Source of the DNA: Temperatibacter sp965603205
Lineage (GTDB): Bacteria; Pseudomonadota; Alphaproteobacteria; Sphingomonadales; Kordiimonadaceae
DNA: 64,000 nt
Assembly (NCBI GenBank): GCA_965603205.1
Contig: CBFDCC010000003.1
Location: 124,001 to 188,000 of the forward strand
Direction of reading: 5' to 3'
Under the pieces are notes generated by a model, which had not been told where the DNA came from, ran no database searches, and saw nothing but the letters and a program-made list of their open reading frames with translations. The stretch's first letter is position 1, and every line of letters begins with the position of its first letter. This document shows, in pieces, positions 16,373 through 25,174 of the stretch. A program made the translations under genes and the position numbers.

Positions 16373-18112
16373 ATGACCAAGCAAGTTAAATCTATCACTA
16401 GACGTCAGGCTATTTTTGGAGCAGGAGCCGCAACAACAGTAATAGGGCTTGGATCACTCGCATCCCCCAGTTCAGCAGCAGATAAAAGTTGGAACCATAC
16501 AGCTGACATAGTCATTGTTGGCACAGGTATTGGCGCAGCAACAGCTGCTATTACTGCCCATGATCAGGGCAACAAGGTCATTATCATCGAGAAGTCGCCT
16601 ATGTTCGGCGGCACTTCAGCCAAAACAGCAGGCGTTATATGGTCCCCGAATAACTATACCCTAAAAGCACGTGGTATGAAAGATTCGAAGAAAGACTGCC
16701 TAGAATATCTGGCGCGCTTTTCCTACCCTGAACATTTCAATGCCGACGCCGAGAACCTGGGTCTAACTGAACATGCCTATAGCCTACTTGAGGCTTTCTA
16801 TGACAATAGCTCAGACTCTATTGATTCACTGCGCAAGGCAAAAGCATTAAACACCGCAGAGTGGCGCATGTTTGCCATGGATGTCGCTGCTACAGATTAT
16901 CTGGATAATGTGCCCGAGAACAAAACCCCTGCGGGACGCGCACTAGGCGTTGTTACACCAGAAGGCACAATCGGTTCTGGCCTCGATATGATGGAGCAGA
17001 TGCAAGAGGCTGTTGAGAAACGTAAAATTAAAGTACTGATGGAACACCAAGTGGTAAAGGTTATCCAAGACGATAGCGGTCGTGTTATCGGCGTAGAATC
17101 TAAATCAGACGATACCTCAGTCACAGTAAAAGCAAGCAAAGGCGTTATCTTTGGTTCTGGTGGTTATATTCATAACACAAAGGCCGTTGCTAGCTACCAG
17201 CGCAACCATGTTTACGGTGCTTGTGCTATTCCTATGTCAACGGGTGACTTTATCGATATTGCAAGAAAAGCTGGCGCACAGATAGGTAACCTGTTTGGTG
17301 CTTGGCGCACTCAGGTGGTACTAGAAGAGGCCCTGGATTACCGTTATCTAGCTGGCGGCGTATTCTATCCTTCCGGAGATTCTGCAATTCAGGTTAATAA
17401 ATACGGTGTTCGCTCAGTAAATGAGCAGCGCAATTATAATGACCGCACTGAAATTCACGGTACTTATGATCCGTCCAAGGCTGAGCAAGGTAATCAATTA
17501 ATGTTTATGGTCTACGATCAACGCTCGGCAGAGGCTTTCGCTGGTGCCTACCCTATTCCAGCTGCTGGTGCGGATAATCCATTTGTACTTAGCGCTGATT
17601 CAATTGATGGCCTCACTAAAAAGATTGATGCCCGTCTTAAAAAGCTAGCTAAGCAAACAGGCAATGTTCAACTGGACGCCAAGTTCGCAGAGCAATTAGG
17701 CAAAACCATTGAGCGCTACAACAGCTTTGCTGTTGCGGGTAAGGATGAAGACTTCCAACGCGGTGACGCTGCTTATGACACCGAATGGTTTGGTGCCTTC
17801 TCGCCTCTTCAGGCTAGTTCAGGCCATAAAAGTAGCCCCTATCCAAAAATTAATATGCACCCCCTAAACAATGACGGCCCTTACTATGCCATTATTCTTG
17901 GCGCTGGCGCGCTTGATACCAACGGTGGCCCCGTAATTAATGCAGAAGCACAGGTGCTGGATACTGATGGAAACCCAATTGCTGGCCTATATGGCGCTGG
18001 CAACTGTATCGCCTCGCCTTCCCGCGATGCTTATTGGGGTGCTGGTTGTCCACTAGGACTATCCTCCACATTTGGCTATATCGCTGCTAATGCCGCTAAT
18101 AAAGCCAAGTAA
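16373..18112 (+). CDS. Tat-exported FAD-dependent dehydrogenase (ketosteroid dehydrogenase / fumarate reductase flavoprotein family)
   Basis: A 579-residue flavoprotein. A twin-arginine signal (TRRQAIFGAGAAT, residues 9-21) is followed by a hydrophobic stretch and an SSAAD cleavage-like site. The Rossmann FAD motif VIVGTGIGAATAA is near residue 47, EKSPMFGGTSAKTAG near 73, and the C-terminal GNCIASPSRDAYWGAGCPLG motif near 545 closes the FAD site. The family includes 3-ketosteroid-delta1-dehydrogenases, fumarate reductases and urocanate reductases, which add or remove a C=C bond. Tat export means it acts in the periplasm. It is followed closely by SnoaL and amidohydrolase genes. Substrate unknown. 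Confidence 0.88.
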   Translation: MTKQVKSITRRQAIFGAGAATTVIGLGSLASPSSAADKSWNHTADIVIVGTGIGAATAAITAHDQGNKVIIIEKSPMFGGTSAKTAGVIWSPNNYTLKARGMKDSKKDCLEYLARFSYPEHFNADAENLGLTEHAYSLLEAFYDNSSDSIDSLRKAKALNTAEWRMFAMDVAATDYLDNVPENKTPAGRALGVVTPEGTIGSGLDMMEQMQEAVEKRKIKVLMEHQVVKVIQDDSGRVIGVESKSDDTSVTVKASKGVIFGSGGYIHNTKAVASYQRNHVYGACAIPMSTGDFIDIARKAGAQIGNLFGAWRTQVVLEEALDYRYLAGGVFYPSGDSAIQVNKYGVRSVNEQRNYNDRTEIHGTYDPSKAEQGNQLMFMVYDQRSAEAFAGAYPIPAAGADNPFVLSADSIDGLTKKIDARLKKLAKQTGNVQLDAKFAEQLGKTIERYNSFAVAGKDEDFQRGDAAYDTEWFGAFSPLQASSGHKSSPYPKINMHPLNNDGPYYAIILGAGALDTNGGPVINAEAQVLDTDGNPIAGLYGAGNCIASPSRDAYWGAGCPLGLSSTFGYIAANAANKAK

Positions 18113-18136
18113 GTCCAAGAGATTAAGGAATAGATC

Positions 18137-18619
18137 ATGAGTGATAAAGAATTAATTGAATCCCTATTAAAGCGCGTTGATGAGCTTGAAAGCAGATCAG
18201 CTTTGCGCGATCTAGTCAGCGATTACTGCATCGGTTTTGACAATCGTGACATGGACCGTTTTATGGCCATATGGCATGATGATGCAGTTTGGGAAATTGG
18301 CGCACCTTTTGGTACTTTCACAGGTGCAAAAGCCATCAAGGCCGCTGTTGATGAAATTCTGCACCCTTTTTGGCGTGAAACCCATCATCTAACAACAAAT
18401 TTAAATGTTAAATTTAGTGACGCTGATCACGCGACAGGTATCTGTAATGTTGATTGCATGGGTGCGGCCGTTGAGGGTGATGCAGTCCAGATGGTCGGCG
18501 CAACGTACCGTGATGATTTTGAACGCCGTGACGGCGTGTGGAAGATTACTAAACGCAATGTCACCCTGCACTATTTCAATCCAATTCCAGATGTTGAGAT
18601 GTCAGCACCTGAAGGATAA
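18137..18619 (+). CDS. SnoaL-like / NTF2-fold protein
   Basis: A 160-residue SnoaL_4-type protein: an N-terminal coiled helix (SLLKRVDELESRSALRDLVSDYC), then GFDNRDMDRFMAIWHDDAVW (about 35-54), HHLTTNLNVKF near 85, and a closing strand WKITKRNVTLHYF. It has the same layout as the other three cluster members but a longer N-terminal helix. It lies 24 bases after the flavoprotein gene and 5 bases before the amidohydrolase gene, so the three form one operon. Confidence 0.85.
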   Translation: MSDKELIESLLKRVDELESRSALRDLVSDYCIGFDNRDMDRFMAIWHDDAVWEIGAPFGTFTGAKAIKAAVDEILHPFWRETHHLTTNLNVKFSDADHATGICNVDCMGAAVEGDAVQMVGATYRDDFERRDGVWKITKRNVTLHYFNPIPDVEMSAPEG

Positions 18620-18624
18620 ACTTT

Positions 18625-19617
18625 ATGAGCGATCGCCAGAGCTGGTTAGCCCTAACACAAGAAGATGTCATAGAGCCTGAACTACAGCTATGTGACGCGC
18701 ACCATCATCTATGGAACCGTGGTAATAGCTGCTATTTAGCTGAAGAATTTAGGCAAGATTTTGCGGGGCATAATGTCACTAAATCTATTTATGTGGAATG
18801 CCTGTCTAAATATAATAAAGACGCACCAGATAATCTAAAGCCTGTTGGAGAAACATCCTTTATCCACAATCTCACAGCCGATTGGCAGGATGATAATGAC
18901 TTACCAAATATCGCTGCTGGCATCATTGGCTTTGCTGATCTCTGCTTAGGCGCTGTTGCGGGTGAGGTATTAGATGCCCATGTAGCAGCTAGTGACCGTT
19001 TTCGTGGCATCCGCCATGCTAGCGCCTGGGATAGTGATGAAAAAGTCCATAATGCCCATACAAAACCTATAGAGCATTTACTCGCTGATAAGACCTTCCA
19101 AGAGGGCTTTGGTGAGCTTGGTACACGCGGGCTTACCTTTGATGCTTGGTTATATTTTCACCAAATACCAGAATTAACATCCCTTGCCCGCGTTTTTCCT
19201 GAAACACCGATAATTATCAATCATGTGGGTGCCCCTTTAGGCGTTGGTCCATATGCAGGTAAGCGCGATGAGGTTTATGCTATATGGAAAAACCATATGA
19301 GCGATTTAGCCTCTTGCAAAAATGTGTCGGTTAAATTAGGCGGCATGACCATGGCACTGTCTGGTTTTGGCTGGAACAAGCTTGAAAAGCCTGCGTCCTC
19401 TATCGAATTAGCAGAAGCTATGTCACCCTATTATCATTATTGCATTGATAATTTTGGACCAGAACGCTGTATGTTTGAAAGCAACTTCCCCGTTGATAGC
19501 ACAGGCGCATCCTACGGTATTTTATGGAATGCCTTTAAACGCATCAGCAAACCTTATTCAGATACAGAAAGGGCCGCAATACACCATGATACTGCGACCC
19601 AACTTTATAATCTGTAA
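18625..19617 (+). CDS. Amidohydrolase-family (amidohydro_2) metal-dependent hydrolase
   Basis: A 330-residue TIM-barrel hydrolase. The metal-binding LCDAHHHLW (about 22-30) is the HxH-type N-terminal signature. IIINHVGAP near 192 supplies a further His, and the end carries MFESNFPVDS near 288 with the typical Asp. Relatives include lactonases, 2-pyrone-4,6-dicarboxylate hydrolase and decarboxylases of the ACMSD type. AAGGA precedes the ATG. In this operon it could open a lactone or a cyclic intermediate. It runs convergently into the SDR gene with only 13 bases between. Confidence 0.87.
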   Translation: MSDRQSWLALTQEDVIEPELQLCDAHHHLWNRGNSCYLAEEFRQDFAGHNVTKSIYVECLSKYNKDAPDNLKPVGETSFIHNLTADWQDDNDLPNIAAGIIGFADLCLGAVAGEVLDAHVAASDRFRGIRHASAWDSDEKVHNAHTKPIEHLLADKTFQEGFGELGTRGLTFDAWLYFHQIPELTSLARVFPETPIIINHVGAPLGVGPYAGKRDEVYAIWKNHMSDLASCKNVSVKLGGMTMALSGFGWNKLEKPASSIELAEAMSPYYHYCIDNFGPERCMFESNFPVDSTGASYGILWNAFKRISKPYSDTERAAIHHDTATQLYNL

Positions 19618-19630
19618 CTTCAAATCTAAT

Positions 19631-20392
19631 TTACAAACGTAATGCACCATCAAGACGGATAGTCTCGCCGTTAATATAGGTGCTTTCAATCACATGAACT
19701 GCTGTTGAGGCAAACTCTGATGGTTCAGCTAAACGCTTAGGGAACGGTATTGCCTTAGCAAGGCCTGCTTTAACCTCTGGTGATACATTCTTTAGAATTG
19801 GTGTTTCACATAAGCCCGGCGCAATAGTTACGCTGCGGATACCATAATAAGCTAGATCTCTGGCGATTGGTAAAGTCATGGCTGTTATACCGCCTTTACT
19901 CGCGGCATATGCCACTTGGCCCGGCTGCCCCTCAAAAGCAGCAATAGAAGCTGTATTAATGATAACACCGCGCTCACCATTTGAATCTGGCTCGTTAAGC
20001 GACATCTTCTCGGCGGCGTGACTAAGCACATTAAATGTGCCCACCAAATTAATATTGATAACATCACGGTACAAATCCATTGGAAACTTGCCCTTGCGGC
20101 TGAACGTCTTGGTCGCACCACTGCTGCGGCCTGCACAGTTCATACAAATATGAATGGCGCCAAAGGCTTCCATTGTCTTTTCAACACCAGCGCTAACCGA
20201 CGCATCATCAGCCACATCAACAGCTGCAAAAATAGCATTTTCACCTAATTCAGCAGCTAGGGCGTTACCCAACTCCTCATTACGGTCAAAAATGGCAACC
20301 TTAACACCATCGCTGTGAAAACGTCGAACTGCGCCTTCTCCAAGGCCTGAGGCACCACCTGTTACGATTGCTACTTTATCTTTCAAATCCAT
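19631..20392 (-). CDS. HSD10-like SDR (probable 3-hydroxyacyl-CoA dehydrogenase)
   Basis: A 253-residue short-chain dehydrogenase. The NAD motif TGGASGLGEG is at residues 11-20, Asp in the D/R NAD-selecting position (IFDRN), NCAGR near 86, and the active site NTASIAAF...YAASKGG near 145-172. The text around AEKMSLNEP, GERGVIINTASIAAFEGQPG and MTLPIARDLA is characteristic of type-10 hydroxysteroid / 3-hydroxy-2-methylacyl-CoA dehydrogenases. It is divergent from the thiolase and the FadJ-like gene, whose own dehydrogenase domain looks defective, so it may supply the NAD-linked step. It would act in the cytoplasm. Confidence 0.9.
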   Translation of the reverse strand: MDLKDKVAIVTGGASGLGEGAVRRFHSDGVKVAIFDRNEELGNALAAELGENAIFAAVDVADDASVSAGVEKTMEAFGAIHICMNCAGRSSGATKTFSRKGKFPMDLYRDVININLVGTFNVLSHAAEKMSLNEPDSNGERGVIINTASIAAFEGQPGQVAYAASKGGITAMTLPIARDLAYYGIRSVTIAPGLCETPILKNVSPEVKAGLAKAIPFPKRLAEPSEFASTAVHVIESTYINGETIRLDGALRL

Positions 20393-20482
20393 ATTCTATT
20401 CCTATCACTCATACTACTAACCATTAGGTATCTAAACTTAACATCATTATTAACGGCTTCTATTCACTATGGCTACCTATTT

Positions 20483-20497
20483 TTGAATAATATTAAA
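20483..20497. promoter_or_regulatory. Operator-like site 3a (TTGAATAATATTAAA)
   Basis: One arm matches the cluster operator perfectly; the other has A for C (ATTAAA). It lies 90 bases upstream of the SDR start on the minus strand. A second identical-arm copy lies 86 bases away. Confidence 0.55.
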
Positions 20498-20568
20498 AAA
20501 TATAACTACCTGAAATTAAGCCTTATTCGCATAATATCAACAGACTAATAAATTTACTTAATCTATTT

Positions 20569-20583
20569 TTGAATAAAATTAAA
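20569..20583. promoter_or_regulatory. Operator-like site 3b (TTGAATAAAATTAAA)
   Basis: Same one-mismatch form as site 3a. 86 bases is close to eight helical turns, so both sites could face the same side of the DNA and be bound together. It lies about 120 bases upstream of the thiolase gene. Confidence 0.55.
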
Positions 20584-20703
20584 AAAAGACTATCCTCTTT
20601 ATTTATTTACAATTATAATCACCCTCAAGGACTATATGGCCTGCCTTCGTGACGATAAGGCCTGCCAAAACGAACTATTCCACGCTAGTAGGAGAGACAC
20701 ATA

Positions 20704-21909
20704 ATGGCCGACGCCTATATCTTTGATCATGTTAGAACACCGCGCGGCAAGGGTCGTCCAGACGGCGCGCTTCACAGCGTGTCCCCTGTAAATATGCTTG
20801 CACAAACGCTAGAGCATATCCGTGATAGAAACGACCTCGACACCTCATTAGTTGAGGATGTTATAGCCGGATGTGGCTCCCCTATCGGCGAGCAAGGAAG
20901 TGCCATTGGCCGCAGCGCGGTCTTAAAAGCCGATTATGACATCACAGTTCCAGGTCAACAAATTCACCGTTTTTGTTCTTCTGGTCTGGAAGCCGTTAAT
21001 ATGTCCGCTGCGAAAGTTATGTCAGGCCAGTGTGATCTTGTTATTGGCTGTGGTGTTGAGAGCATGTCACGTATTCCTATTGGCTCCTCGGGTGGAGCTT
21101 GGACTTCTGATCCTGATTTATCCTATAAAATTCAATTTGTACCACAAGGCATTGCCGCCGATATTATTGCCACAAAATATGGCCATTCACGCGATGACGT
21201 TGATGCTTACGCGGCAGAAAGCCAACACAGAGCAGCAGCCGCTTGGGAAAATGGATATTTCAAGAATTCTGTCATTCCTGTTGTTGATGAAATTGGTATG
21301 ACGCTACTAGACCATGACGAAGCCATTCGCGGTAACACTACCCAAGAGAGCCTTGGTAAATTAAAAGCTGTTTTCGAAGGCATGGGCGCAAGCGGATTTG
21401 ATGCTAAGTCAATCCTCAAATACCCTGAAATTGAGGCTATGACACATGTGCATACAGCTGGTAATTCTAGCGGTATTGTTGATGGTGCGGCTGCTATGCT
21501 AATCGGTAGCAAAGAAATGGGCGAGCGATTAGGCCTAAAACCACGCGCACGCATTAGATCGGCTGCTTCTGTGGGGTCTGATCCAACGATTATGTTAACT
21601 GGGCCAACACCATCTGCTGAAATAGCACTGAAAAAGGCAGGCATGACACGCGCTGACATTGATCTATTTGAGTTAAATGAAGCTTTTGCGTCTGTTGTAT
21701 TGCTCTTCATGGAAGAGATGAACATTCCCCATGATCAGATTAATGTTAATGGTGGATCCATAGCCATGGGTCATCCAATTGGTGCGACAGGCGTTATGAT
21801 CTTAGGCACAGTTCTTGATGAATTAGAACGACGTAGCCAGGCAACTGCGCTGATTAATTTATGTGTTGGCGCAGGCATGGGCACAGCTACAATCATTGAG
21901 CGATTATAA
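20704..21909 (+). CDS. Acetyl-CoA acetyltransferase (degradative thiolase)
   Basis: A 401-residue thiolase with a full catalytic set: nucleophile Cys91 in HRFCSSGLEAVN, His357 in MGHPIGATG, and Cys387 in NLCVGAGMGT. It cleaves 3-ketoacyl-CoA with CoA to release acetyl-CoA (or propionyl-CoA for 2-methyl substrates). It heads a rightward pair with the FadJ-like gene 37 bases downstream. Contrast with the cysteine-less thiolase-like protein at 1502-2668: this one can do true thiolysis. FadI/FadA-like, but the ortholog cannot be fixed. Confidence 0.93.
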   Translation: MADAYIFDHVRTPRGKGRPDGALHSVSPVNMLAQTLEHIRDRNDLDTSLVEDVIAGCGSPIGEQGSAIGRSAVLKADYDITVPGQQIHRFCSSGLEAVNMSAAKVMSGQCDLVIGCGVESMSRIPIGSSGGAWTSDPDLSYKIQFVPQGIAADIIATKYGHSRDDVDAYAAESQHRAAAAWENGYFKNSVIPVVDEIGMTLLDHDEAIRGNTTQESLGKLKAVFEGMGASGFDAKSILKYPEIEAMTHVHTAGNSSGIVDGAAAMLIGSKEMGERLGLKPRARIRSAASVGSDPTIMLTGPTPSAEIALKKAGMTRADIDLFELNEAFASVVLLFMEEMNIPHDQINVNGGSIAMGHPIGATGVMILGTVLDELERRSQATALINLCVGAGMGTATIIERL

Positions 21910-21946
21910 ACAGCACAAGACGCTAAGATAAAAGAAGGGCTGTGAT

Positions 21947-23701
21947 ATGTCAGACCAAATTAATTTCGATACTATGAGTTACACACTGCAAGACAATGGC
22001 ATCGCGTTGATAGCCATGGACGTTAAAGACCGTTCAATGAATGTCCTGACTCCTGAAATGCATGTAGATTTTGGCCTTGTGGCAGAGCATCTAGCAAATG
22101 ATGAAAAAGCTATTGGCGCCGTTATACACTCTGCAAAGCCTAGTTTTATGGCGGGCGGTGACTTAAACCGTATTGTACGTAATTATGATTTAAATCGTAC
22201 GCCTCAAGAGGCTTATGAGCAATCACGCACCTATACTAACTCCCTGCGCAAATTAGAGACATGCGGCAAACCCATTGCAGTTGCTATCAACGGCACTGCG
22301 CTTGGAGGGGGATTAGAGCTAGCACTGGCGTGTCATTACCGCGTTGTATTAGATAATCCTAAATTACTACTCGGCTTGCCTGAGGTAACGCTAGGTTTAT
22401 TACCTGGCGGTGGCGGCACACAAAGATTGCCGCGTATTATAGGCCTTAAGAATGCCGCTGATTTAATTCTATCAGGCCGTCATATCCATCCTGAAGAAGC
22501 GCTGCAGTTAGGCGTTATTGATGAGATTGCATCCGCTGATAATTTAATGACAGCTGCTGAAAAGTGGATATTAGACGGCGGCTCTGCGGTTCAGCCATGG
22601 GATGTACGCGGCTATAAAGTCCCAGGTGGCTCAGGCCTCAACCAGATGCCAATTGCACAGTTATTTCAAAAACTAACTCTAAAGGTAGCCGTGGATTATA
22701 AATATAACTACCCTGCACCTATTGCAGCACTGCGCTGCCTATTTAATGGCACTACGGTGCTAAGTATGGATACTGCGTTAAAGGTAGAAACTAAAGAGTT
22801 TTCAGCCTTAACACGCGATCCTGTCGCCCGTAACATGATCCGCACACTCTTTATAAATAAGAGCAATATCGATAGTGCCGCGCGCAAAGGTGCTGCAGCG
22901 TTGCCCCCTATTAAAACCGTCGGATTAAAAGGCGACCTCGCCTATAAAGATATCCTTGAGACTGCTTGCTTGAAATCAGGGCTTACACTGGTCACAGATT
23001 CTGTTGATGGCAATGTGGATATACTGATTATCGCGGGTGATGATCAGACTGCTACGGGTGAAAGTGATATAGCCGCAAGCAAAAAAATTGGTCTGTATTT
23101 AACGGCGCCTATAGATAAATCAAAAGCTGCAGAGTTGATTAAATACAGTGAAACATCAGATGATACTTTAGCGCATATGAAAGCCCTATCTAGCGCAATG
23201 CGTAAGACTCCCCTTGTTCAAAAAACTGAGGCAGTACCGCTTAGTCAACAGATGAAAACAGCCTATAATACCGAGGCTAATCGCCTCATGAATTTAGGAA
23301 TCAGTTCGGTAATTATCAGAAATACAGCCATCGCTGCTGGCATGCATGATGCGCCTGACCTTTTGGCCGATAATGATGCAAATAAAGAAGACGTGAAATC
23401 ACCCTTATTAAGTGTAGATGGCATTAAGATCTGTTTATTACTAGCGCAGACTTACCCAGCAATTTTAGCCTTAAAGAATGGCGATATTGACCCCGTTGAT
23501 GCGGACCTCATCTCTGTATTGATCAATAGGTTTCCATCTTACACAGGTGGCGTCATTTCTCATATAGACACACTTGGCCTGTCTAATGCCATTGATACAT
23601 CAAGTAATTATCATAATAATGATGGCGCTATAAATAATGTAATAGTCTATTTAGAGGCACTGAAGAAGTCAGGTGACAGGATATACCCTTCGCTAGCGTA
23701 G
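21947..23701 (+). CDS. FadJ-like protein: intact crotonase domain, degenerate dehydrogenase part
   Basis: 584 residues. The N-terminal crotonase domain (about 1-215) is complete: MAGGDLNR (69-75), GGGLELALACHYRV with Glu124, and GLPEVTLGLLPGGGG with Glu146, so 2-enoyl-CoA hydration is expected. A normal FadB/FadJ (about 700 residues) then has an NAD-binding GxGxxG domain. Here, after VGLKGDLAY near residue 325, no such motif is seen, and the protein is more than 100 residues short. The C-terminal helical domain survives weakly (NRFPSYTGGVISHIDTLG, near 525-542). The 3-hydroxyacyl-CoA dehydrogenase activity is probably lost. No frameshift is apparent, so the truncation looks old and tolerated. 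Confidence 0.82.
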   Translation: MSDQINFDTMSYTLQDNGIALIAMDVKDRSMNVLTPEMHVDFGLVAEHLANDEKAIGAVIHSAKPSFMAGGDLNRIVRNYDLNRTPQEAYEQSRTYTNSLRKLETCGKPIAVAINGTALGGGLELALACHYRVVLDNPKLLLGLPEVTLGLLPGGGGTQRLPRIIGLKNAADLILSGRHIHPEEALQLGVIDEIASADNLMTAAEKWILDGGSAVQPWDVRGYKVPGGSGLNQMPIAQLFQKLTLKVAVDYKYNYPAPIAALRCLFNGTTVLSMDTALKVETKEFSALTRDPVARNMIRTLFINKSNIDSAARKGAAALPPIKTVGLKGDLAYKDILETACLKSGLTLVTDSVDGNVDILIIAGDDQTATGESDIAASKKIGLYLTAPIDKSKAAELIKYSETSDDTLAHMKALSSAMRKTPLVQKTEAVPLSQQMKTAYNTEANRLMNLGISSVIIRNTAIAAGMHDAPDLLADNDANKEDVKSPLLSVDGIKICLLLAQTYPAILALKNGDIDPVDADLISVLINRFPSYTGGVISHIDTLGLSNAIDTSSNYHNNDGAINNVIVYLEALKKSGDRIYPSLA

Positions 23702-23800
23702 GATGTGGAAATCAAGCTTATTTAGGACAAGCTTGTTACACAATTTTAAAGAGTTAAAAAATATACTTTAAAAATAATTCAAAAAGAGGGTGGACTTTTT

Positions 23801-23815
23801 TTGAATTATATTCAA
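23801..23815. promoter_or_regulatory. Operator palindrome, site 4 (TTGAATTATATTCAA)
   Basis: Perfect 6-3-6 palindrome in the leader of the FrhB-Kor operon, 4 bases before a TTGTTA/TATATT promoter-like pair (23819, 23843). A weak half-matching copy lies at 23768-23782. Confidence 0.72.
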
Positions 23816-23887
23816 GAATTGTTAATGAAGTTTATGGTACTGTATATTACCACTGCAATATGTTCGGCAGATTAGGAGTATGGATAG

Positions 23888-25174
23888 GTGACAATAGATA
23901 AATTAGATAGTCGCTCAGTAGAGGTTATTGAGCGATATCGCAGCCTTCTGGAAACAGACGCTGATGCCAATGAATGGGCATTCTCATGGCGGACTGAATT
24001 AAACCGCGGTGGTTTCCCTGCTGTTGATCTGCTTATGGAAGAAGTCGTCAAACCAGGCAAATGTATTGGATGCGCGTCTTGTGTAACCATATGTCCTGTT
24101 GATGTATTTGACTATGAGGATGAAAAACCCGTTAATGCACGCCCTGACGCTTGTGTTCAATGCGTGTTATGCGCAGAGGTTTGTCCAGTATTGCGCCCTG
24201 CCGACAAAGATTTACCTGACATGCTAGATTATATGGAACCTATCCTTGATGATGGATATGGCCCTTATGCATACGCTTTATATAGCCGCACAACAGATGC
24301 CGAAATTCTAGAAAAGTCTCAAGATGGTGGCATGGTATCTACAATCCTTTTACACCAGATGGAGCTTGGCAATATTAAAGGCGCTATCCTTGGCGATGTG
24401 GAAGAAGACAATCGCCAAATAGGCAAGCATAAGCTCGCCATGAACCGTCAGGATGTTCTTGACTGTGCAGCATCACGCTATACCTATTCTCCTAATACGC
24501 TGGCATTCCAAGACGCGATTGAACAGAACGTAAGTCCTGTTGCTGTTGTTGGTGTTCCTTGCCAAGTAGATGGCGTTAGACTGCAACAAAATTCAAGCAT
24601 CCGCCAAAAAATGAGCGCATGGTATAGTGATAATATCAGCCTTGTGTTCGGTCTATTTTGTTCTGAAAGCTTCACCCATGAAAGCATTACCCAATTAGGA
24701 AAAATGCTTGATATTGATCCTACTACAATTGAAAACATCAACATCAAGGGTAAAGTTGTCGTTCGCCTAGATAGCGGTGAGATACATGAAGTATCATTAA
24801 AAAAATACCGTGATTTCGCCCGCCCTGCATGTCTTTACTGCCTAGATTACGGCGCAGAAAAAGCAGATATTGGTGCTGGTGGTATTGGTTTAGATGGCTG
24901 GACTTACACGCTTATTCGCACCCAAAAAGGCCATGAAGCATTCCAAGCGGCCCTAGCTGCTGGTAAATTAGAAGTTAAACCGCTGAGCGAGGACGAGCGC
25001 GGCGAGTTTTTGATGAAAATGCTATCATCTTCTAAAAAGAAAAATCGTCCTCTGCCGGCTCAAATGCCAAATCATGAAGAGCGCGTGGCGATGGGTAGCT
25101 TATGCCCTAAAACATTTTATACAACTGGCCCTGGTGCTCCACCGAAGGCACCATCTCCAGAGGAAAATAAATAA
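23888..25174 (+). CDS. FrhB/FdhB-type coenzyme F420 hydrogenase/dehydrogenase beta-subunit family protein with 2[4Fe-4S]
   Basis: A 428-residue protein starting at GTG 23888, with AGGAG nine bases upstream. An N-terminal bacterial-ferredoxin module carries Cys59/62/65/69 and Cys89/92/95/99 (two CxxCxxCxxxCP motifs). It is followed by FrhB N-terminal (YALYSRTTD...SQDGGMVSTILLHQM, near 127-156) and FrhB C-terminal domains (VVGVPCQVDGVRL near 219; RPACLYCLDYGAEKADIG near 315). FrhB-family subunits hold FAD and pass electrons between FeS clusters and F420. A one-base overlap with the KorA-like gene implies one complex, with this subunit taking the place of a separate ferredoxin. F420 specificity is inferred. 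Confidence 0.87.
   Translation: MTIDKLDSRSVEVIERYRSLLETDADANEWAFSWRTELNRGGFPAVDLLMEEVVKPGKCIGCASCVTICPVDVFDYEDEKPVNARPDACVQCVLCAEVCPVLRPADKDLPDMLDYMEPILDDGYGPYAYALYSRTTDAEILEKSQDGGMVSTILLHQMELGNIKGAILGDVEEDNRQIGKHKLAMNRQDVLDCAASRYTYSPNTLAFQDAIEQNVSPVAVVGVPCQVDGVRLQQNSSIRQKMSAWYSDNISLVFGLFCSESFTHESITQLGKMLDIDPTTIENINIKGKVVVRLDSGEIHEVSLKKYRDFARPACLYCLDYGAEKADIGAGGIGLDGWTYTLIRTQKGHEAFQAALAAGKLEVKPLSEDERGEFLMKMLSSSKKKNRPLPAQMPNHEERVAMGSLCPKTFYTTGPGAPPKAPSPEENK

Larger units (their letters stand above)
20393..20703. other. Divergent promoter region with two operator-like repeats
   Basis: 311 bases, very AT-rich. It contains two near-identical 23-base blocks, TATTTTTGAATA then A/T and ATTAAAAAA, at 20478-20500 and 20564-20586. 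Each includes an imperfect copy of the cluster palindrome. The rightward leader ends in GGAGAGAC ahead of the thiolase ATG. No ORF with gene-like features was seen. Confidence 0.6.

Noticed and set aside
21947..23701. Complete FadJ bifunctional enzyme
   Set aside because: No NAD-binding GxGxxG motif after the crotonase domain and the length is too short.
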